Notes under the pieces: generated by a model | The model's database searches: none | Told to the model about the DNA's origin: nothing | The model's input: the letters and a program-made list of their open reading frames with translations, nothing else | In this document: positions 23,601-32,600 of the stretch, in pieces | Numbering within the stretch: the first letter of the stretch is position 1 | How the letters are laid out: every line of letters begins with the position of its first letter | Program-made: the position numbers and the translations under genes | Assembly: GCA_030386875.1 (NCBI GenBank) | Contig: CM059570.1 | Coordinates: 32,169,422-32,233,421, forward strand | From: Morinoia aosen | Lineage: Eukaryota; Arthropoda; Malacostraca; Amphipoda; Talitridae | Length of the DNA stretch: 64,000 bases | Direction of reading: 5' to 3'

Positions 23601-26600
23601 AGCTTGAGACGTGACATAATCCCTGCAAAGAAACAAAATACACACCAGTGGTGGAGTCAGGCAGGGTGGTAGAGTCCGGTAGGGGCACCTGCAGCAGCTT
23701 CTCGGTGGCCACCACCTTCACGGGGTTGTCTTCTAGGCGCGCCCTCTGCACTCGCATCCGCTCCGACTCTGGTGGAGCACGTTTATGTTAGGTGTGTATT
23801 GAGGCGTATGGTCACGTCAGAGCGTTGATAAGTAGATGAGATTAGATGCAAGTTTAAGCCTCCCTAACCGCAACAAAAACGTTCCAAAGAAAGGAAGATG
23901 GCACCATTTAGTATGAAGTTAAGGGAATGCAGAATTTATGCACAAGGTGCATTGGTAAGTAAGACACGTTTCGAGACAAATTGTAGTCATGTCTTGACCC
24001 TTATACTTTCAAATTTACCATAAAACTTCTACTTTATGGATGAGCCTGAGATATTATCAATTATTACCTATGCAAAAGCATCATCCTCATTTTTCAGCTC
24101 AATGCTCATTCATCAACACAATTGGAACGACCAAAAGAATTCCGTTAAAGAATCGGATGACCTTAGTACACCACAGTTTAGTTTGTACCACTTTTTACAA
24201 GTGATGTTCATTTACATTGAATCAGCAAAAAAAAAACATCACACACAAAATAACAAGAATCACAAAATATCAAAGTAAGACAAAGACATTACGTTGGCCA
24301 GCAAGAGAAGCACTATGATTGAGTAAGGGTTTCTGGAAGATGAAACTCGTCTTGTAACACAGATATTAACACAGACTTGAAAGTAGAAATTCAACTTAAT
24401 TGTTACATCAATATCTGCTGCAACTTGATGACAGAACTGACGATGATGAGGCATACACTTCCCTTGCTACCTCTGCATTGAAACGATGATGAAGCACTTA
24501 ATTAGTGAAACTTTGGTTAAAAAAAGATGATGAAGCACTTAATTAGTGAAACTTTGGTTAAAAAAAAGGATGATGAAACACTTAATTAGTGAAACTTTGC
24601 TAAAAAAAGATGATGAAACACTTAATTAGTGAAATTTGATTAAAAAACGAAAATGAAGCACTTCGTTTATGACCCATTGATTAGAGCACAATGATGAAGC
24701 ACTAAGCCAAGTGTGAAACTGTCAACTAGTATGCCAGTTTCATGCACTCCATTGCTTCAAATTTGTTCTCACACACCTGAACTAAATTTTCACTGCCCAA
24801 TAAAGGCTTAACACAAGTGGGCATTCAACCAAATCCCTCACTAGCATTAAATCAATACCCTCTTTGGGAAGTATTTTTCAACCAAACCGATTTGATCATG
24901 TCCTATAATGGTGATACCTCGCTTCAAAAGAACAGAAACCGCTATGAGAAGACTAGATTTTTTTTAGTAATTTAGGCACACTTTCAAAATGAATGTTCTG
25001 AGTAAGCAAGAGCAAACTTCAAATGGAACACATACATAAGTAACAGTTATATTAGAGACACAAATTTGCACCATGAAAAGCACGACCAGCAATTTCTATT
25101 CAAAAGAGCACCATGAAAAGCACAACCAGCAATTTCTATTCAAAAAAGCACCATGAAAAGCACGACCAGCAATTTCTATTCAAAAAAGCACCATGAAAAG
25201 CACGACCAGCAATTTCTATTCAAAAAAGCACCATGAAAAGCACGACCAGCAATTTCTATTCAAAAAAGCACCATGAAAAGCACGACCAGCAACATGGAGC
25301 AATTTACTTCTACAAGCAGGAGCGCAGGACTTCTTGCTCGGACTGGCAGCAGCAACAGCTCTGGGCAGCGCGTTGAAGACGAGGGCGTTGCTGTTGAGGA
25401 AGTAGCCGCTGCTGAAGTGCAGCGAGCACAGCACCAGGTTGCCTGGCATGCTGCCGTGCAGCTGCAGCAGCTCCAGCAGGTCCTCGCGTCTGCAGCTCTC
25501 CAGCCAGCTCTGCACGCACGGCAGTGCTTAAATGAGGAGTTGTTTGGCAGTGAAGACAATTAACATGAAGGTCTGCTAAGCGGAATACATTAGGCTTCTG
25601 TATCCATTAACTGCAGGGCACAGATCAGTACATTAGTTAGTTTAAGCCTCCCAAGCTACAACAAAGGTGTCCTAAATATAAAAGAGCTGGAGGCACCATT
25701 TAGTGGGTAGGGGGATGCTGAATCTATGCACAACATGTGTGTTCCCACAAAAGATCCTCTGCACATGAAAATAAGAAGCTGAGAAGGAAGCTTGTAACCA
25801 GATTAGATGAGTTAATTTAAGCCACCTTAACTGCAACAAAAGCATTCCAAAGAGGGAAGGAAGAAGGCACCATTTAGTATAAACTTTAGGGAATGGAAAA
25901 TCTACACATAGGGTGCATAAAACCAGGAAGTTAGAAAAGAAATTTATGAAAAAAAGATAAAAAAATGAAGAAGTAGTAGGTGCTTAAAGACAGGAAAACA
26001 GTGAACCAAAAAAAGAAACGAGAGTCCGTAGCAAAACAAAAAAACTATTCTATTTAAAAAAAAGGCAGAACTATCTTCTAGCTCAGGACCTCGCATATAT
26101 TCCCTACTGGGAGCGCTTACTCTTTTATATACAACACTTGTATCCCCCTGACAGGACTGCAGTGCACAGTAAACATGAAGGTCTACTGGGCCCCATGCAT
26201 CAGGCTGTAGAACCCAGCAAAGCACTAGGAAAAAGGGGTCAAATTTACCAAGCCCAGCATTGCATGCAGTGTTCAGCTCGGTCACTAACAGGCATGATAA
26301 TAAAGAACATCCATTTAAAGCCATAAAATATCAATTTTATGAAGCAGCCAATGATGAACTGCAGCAGTGCAGCATTATGAAAAGGACAGCAGTGAACTGA
26401 GAAAAATGGTCCATAACAAAACAAAAATCAACTGTGCTTCTACAAAAAGAAGGCTAACATAACGTTTACCTCGGCACCTCACATTTGATTCTTGGGAGCG
26501 CTAATTCCTGTGTATACGATATCTGAGTCTTCCAAGGTATCAGGATCTAACATTTCAACACTTTGAACAAGAGTTGCCATGCATGTATGCATGTTTTATG

Positions 26601-29600
26601 TGAAATTCTAATTGGGAATAAAGGAAGAGAAATAAGACGAAATTTTAAACAAAAATACAAAGAACAGAAAAATTTTGGTGCATGCAATTCCAAAAGAAAA
26701 TACCCAGAAGCTATGTAAAAAGTAGGCACTAGAATTAAAGTAATATATTAAAGCAATGGCAGAAAAATTTTCAGATCACATTAAAACCCCAAAGAAAAAA
26801 CTACCTACTTTGCGAGTGACATTGCAACTCTTGCCCCTAGAGAAAAATAACAGTAATTTTGCGAGTGACATAACAAGGCATGGCACTAAATAAATAACAC
26901 TAATTTTACAAGTGACATGTCAACTCTTGCCATAAAAAATAACCATAATGTTGCAAGCAACATGTCAACTCTTGGAACTAGAGAAAAACAGCTATTATCC
27001 TAGTGACAAAAACATTAGCTCTAAATAGAAATATTTTTGGATCAAGAAAGTAACTCTCACATAAACTAGATAAGAAGAATGTAGCTCACTTTAGCAAGAT
27101 CGATGTCATCGGGGAAGGTGTAGAGCACCGAGTTGGTGCTGGTGGAGATGCAGGAAGGCGCACAGCACGCAAAATAGAAGTTGCTGCTCTCCTCATCTCC
27201 GTCTGGTTCCTCTTTTTTGGGGAACGAGATGGGCAGCAACGGAGGGTAAATTTTGCTCTTCAGGATTCCCTGACCACAAACAAGAGAATGTAATGATTAA
27301 ATTAGTCGTTAGTTTTAGCCTCCCTACCCGGCAACAAATGCGATCCAAAGAGAGGAAGGAGGAAGGCACCATTTAGTATGGAGTTAAGGAAACGCAGAAT
27401 CTCCGCAGAAAGGGCATAGAAACAGTAAGTTGTGAAAAGAAGATTATGAAACAAGATCAAAGTTGAAGAAGATAGTAGTAGGAGCTGAAGAACAGGGCAG
27501 CAGTGAACCAAAAAAAGGTGGTCCTTAACATAACAAAAACATTTTATTTCAACAAAAAGAAGGCCTACCTAACTCTCAGATCGGGCCCTCACATTGTCCC
27601 CCTGGGAGCGCCAATTCCCATAGATACAATAGTTGTATCCCCCTGAGGGGCAAAGAATGTAAATACACCCTGTGTTTTGATGCATAAGTGTGTTTGATTA
27701 GATCATTCGAAGAAAAGGCTACAAATGAAATAATGTTGAAGCATGTGCAATAATTATTCCACTTCTGGTGATTGAAATTGTCATCGTTTAGGGGGGGAAC
27801 TATTTTCTAGTTCTTTTTTACTATTGTGCACAATGCATTATCAATTACGACCTTAGGGAAAACGAATATCAGAGGAGCATGTTCTACAGAATGTGACATT
27901 ATAAATATACAAACATTCAAGCCCAAAGGCTATGGTTCTTAAGCTCAAGAATATGATTACCACGTCCCAAGGGACATTGCTCAATCTAAGGATTAGTGGT
28001 TAAAAGAATGACTTTTTTTATAGTTCACCTGCAGGGGTAAAATCATACAACACGTTGATTAAATCGCGAGATTCCACATTTTTAAACCATGTCCAATGAA
28101 GAAAATTGGACTATATATAAACAATCGTATAGAAATGTTAATAATATATCTAGATCTCACAAATATTTCATAGAAAAATACATCAATACAAAATAAAAAA
28201 AAATATACAGATAAAATGATTAAAATATAATACATAATCAACAGATAACCAACCAGCTTAGTTACTTAAAAAGAGAAAATATCTCACTACATAAAATTAT
28301 TGAAAGACTAACCTTGAATGAAACTATCAAAGTTTTTATACTTATAAATTAACAATCAGTACAATGAAAACATGGTATGCTCACCAATCATTCTCTTTCA
28401 AGAGATTTTCATGAGCCTAATGTTTATGACTAAACTCTACATTGACCACCATCCTTTCTGGAGGACATTAGGGTGTCTCTCACGTCGTTCTTATTTTCTG
28501 AATGCTTTGATGGAAATTTCACATTTCCTGGGTTTCATTGACGATAATATAATATGAGAAATTACCATAATATTTTGTTCAAGACCCTGAAAATTTTGTT
28601 GTTAGAGGGTTACCTGGCTGATACTACAATAAAGTGAATCCTTCTGAGGTAACGCAGGGGTTTTTGTTGACGAGATGCAATGTTTATCATAATAACATGA
28701 AGGATAAAAAAAGATGGCACCATCATTACCATCAAAACACTCCTAGAATGAGAGAAGATTAATTTAGTAAGCTTGATTAATTTCGGGTTTTAGAATACAC
28801 AGGAAACTAAACCTGTAGAGCAGACACTAACAGGCATGTGGTCCGAGTCGTGGTGCGAGTGCTCCAGACAGAAAGTGAAGTAGGCGGTGTCAGTAGCTGG
28901 GTCCTCCCGCTTGTCTATCTCAGCCATGATCTGCACGTCCAGCACTCTGCCCTGCGCTATCATCTTCCCGTCATTGGCATCACTTTCTGACGGGCAAAAT
29001 ATAAAAGAATAAGTACCAACTTGTAAAAAAAAATAATTACAAACACGTGGACAGTGGTCAATCCTACCACTGCTTTATTTTGAATTTGTTGCGGTTCTTG
29101 TGTTGAGACATCTTTATAACCCAATGATTTGATTTGTATTTCTGATGCATCAATTTCTGGAAATATAACATTTATTTCTCTTAAAAAGTTATTTTCATTA
29201 ACTATACAGCTCCTATAAACATGCAACTTTGAATAATTATGCAGCACATTCACAATTTCACTCATTAACACTTCAAGTTAAAGTAGCAGCCTATTTCAAT
29301 TTAAAAAACAATATTTCCCATTTACATAAGAAAAAGATAATGCATTGTTTGAAGTAATATTTATTTTTTGAGTTTATCTAGTGCATAATAATTAATAAAT
29401 ATCTAATACAGTACTAAATGACCATCACAATAACTAGGAAAAAAATATAAATTTTTGTTTGATAAGTAGCATTCAAAATCTTATGTCCATCAAAAGTTTG
29501 TGTTTCAGTTCAGATATAAAAAATATATTGGTTAATTTTGTCATCACATTACAGGTACAAACAAAGTTTCACCTGGTACTGGAAGCTACTATTAGAAAGA

Positions 29601-32600
29601 GTATCATTTAGCAATGCAAAAACACATTCACATTGAATATGATAGGTACATCAGAAAAATATATTAAAACAAACAAGCATTTTAACAACGTTCAATCGGC
29701 AAATTTGCACATCAATTTCAAGCCCATGACTTGCTAAATCCCTTAGGTAAATTACACAAAAAATTCACAATATTGCAAATTATTAGAGCTGCCTAAAAAT
29801 TTTTAAAGTGAAAACCAGACATTCTGCAGCCAAGTAAAAAATACCGCACACTCAGACAGCAAACCATCTTCTAACACTGCTTTCATTCATATCCCAGTAT
29901 CCCATCAACTTATAAATATAACCTCTTATAAGCACACATCATGACTTCCTCACCAAATTGAAGAGGATCATGAGAAGGTTCAAAAAACTTGAGTGGATTA
30001 TTCGCATCAATGGTGAAGAGAGTTGGGACAGCGTTGTGAACTAATCGCTTGCACTCGTTGCTCATGAAGCAGCACTGGGAGAAGTGGGCAGCACACATGA
30101 TGTAGTTGCGGAAAAAGAAGTGCTTGTCTGCGCAGTTTACAAAAACAGTCTCCAGATCCCTTCTTCTTGAGTTGATGATCCACTTTAAGCATCTGGAATT
30201 ATATCAAAATGAATCAATATCAGTAGGAGATGGATAAAATTGCTCAATGTCTAATTCCAAAAGTGAATAGAATTCACATCCCTGAGTTAAAAATAATCTC
30301 AGGATGCAATAATCATTTTTAGTTTCTGGTTTCATAACAAATATGAGAATTCAGAAATAATTTCGTGAAAAATTTATTAGATATGCAAAATTTTAGGATT
30401 CTCACTGAAAAAATAAGACCATGACACAAAAATTTGGGAGTTTGCATTTCCACACAAAAATTAGCTTGAAACTATAAAGCCTATGTTCTTCACCAAGTTG
30501 GTTAAAATTTGTTATGAAAGTTCAAAAACACAGTCAAAAATTTATTCCCATTTCACAACAGCAAATAAAAACTGGAGCACCAAATGAATTTTTGAATGCT
30601 GAATTTAAATTTTGTTTAAAAATGCACAAATGGTAAAGAACTGATATGATTGTGCAACAAAGTGTTTGATTATTGCCTCAAAAAGTATCCACCCCACACA
30701 CACCCACAGTAGTTTATAAGCAATACTAAGTAACTCTCATTCAAGAGATTTTTAAATAACAAGAATGCTGTAGAGCTTTCCAGGAAAATATGATATACTT
30801 TTTACTTATACAACAGCAGACATCAAGAAATTTCTGACATCAGTTTCAACAAGAGGTTAACATTCAACACAGATTCAAATTAGCTGATGGCTAAAGAATT
30901 ACCAGAAAGATATAAGAACTAATTGTTCATTTGCCTAAAAGTGGTGAAGGCTATAGAAAAAATTCATCTATGCTAAAAAAAAAAACAATCTCAACCAATG
31001 GTGACACAATTTCTTGGTTTTCATCATTTCAACCCACTTATGTCCACCACTCTAAAGACATCTCTATAACATTTAAAAGTGTGCGCTAAGAAGATAGGTT
31101 TGAGTAAAGAAGAATCCTCTTGAAATGATTTGGAAACAGATGGGAGAAATGAATGCAAAATTACAATGAAAGCAGTCCTTAGAATTGAACAAATCTGATC
31201 ATGTACAACATGTATGACAATTTTATTGAAATAAACACATTTAAAAAATTATCTAAACTTTATACAGGAGCATTTAACAAAGTTGGTAAACCTTTGCATC
31301 ACTGTGCTGTAGTCTGTGATGGCAAAGATTTAGTTACTTGGGTAAAATTGTGTTAGTAATGTTTGGATAGAGAAAATCTCAATGCACTATCCTAATAACA
31401 CAATCCAAACAGAAAAGTTTGATGGAGGTAGCCTAATGGTATTGGGCTTCTTTCTTTCTTCTACATCCTGGATAAATTCACATAAATGAAAGGAAAATTA
31501 AAGCTCAGACCTATTACAGGATTCTGGGCAGTAATATTGTATAGTATGCAGTTGACTTGAAGTCACAAAGAGGATCTACATTGCAGCACAATAATGATCT
31601 AAAACATGTGGCAAGAAGCATTGCGGGGTGGTTTGATATGAAGGAAATTATAACAGCCGAGTCAGTTGATAAACCTAAATCCTACTGAGAACTGAACTGA
31701 TTCAGAAAAAAAATCCTACTAAACATCTAAAAAATTAAAATGGACCAAAAGGATGTTTGAAGAATGAACCAAGATATGTATTAGTATTTGCAAGAATTTT
31801 GTAAGTAAATATCTCCATATTCAAAATTTGAAAGCTGTGCTAATGATGAAAAGCCATATCATCAAATGATAATAGCATTTGTAAATACATTGGGTATTTT
31901 ATGATAAACTCATTAATTTATCTGGTACTTGTGGCTTATCTGTCACCACTTTTAATTTATGGTTTCCTTTTAATGTTAAGGTTAGGTTAAGTTAGGTTAG
32001 GTTAGGTGATTAACAAAATGGGTTATTACCAAAATGGGTTATTACCAAAATGAATCTCTGGGACATTCTAAGAACTGAAGAGGAAGGTCCCAGAGATTCA
32101 TTATACACATATGGTAAGTAGACAAATTGAATTAGAAATAAATACAAATCAACAAGGATACCTTTTCACATGAAAAATCCGTTCATACTGTCAAGAACAT
32201 CAATTCAATATTCATAAAACATATGTTTCTCACTTTTTCCCCTAAAAGCATTTTTTCCCCTCAACAAGCAGTGACAGTTAACCCATAAATACCATTTATT
32301 CCCTACTGTAATTCTGAATGCCAAATTTGTTTTCAGCACACAAAAACGAATAACATGCTAAATTTTTTATTTCTTTGGAAACTTTTGTATACTACATTTT
32401 GGACACTCACTGCACCCTCTATCTGAAGGCCTTCAATACATGGTATGTTTTAGTCTTGAACATCCCTGAAGCTAATGCTCAAGCTACTTCATTCATACTT
32501 CCCAGTAATGCTATATTACACTGACATTGAAAAATCTAAATCTTTCTCATGTAACAAGCCATATCATCTTCCTAGAATAATGAAATACACCAATGAAAAT

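Noticed and set aside
32051-32100. microRNA precursor
   Set aside because: The stem is only 14 bp with a 22-nt loop. No duplex of mature-miRNA length is present.
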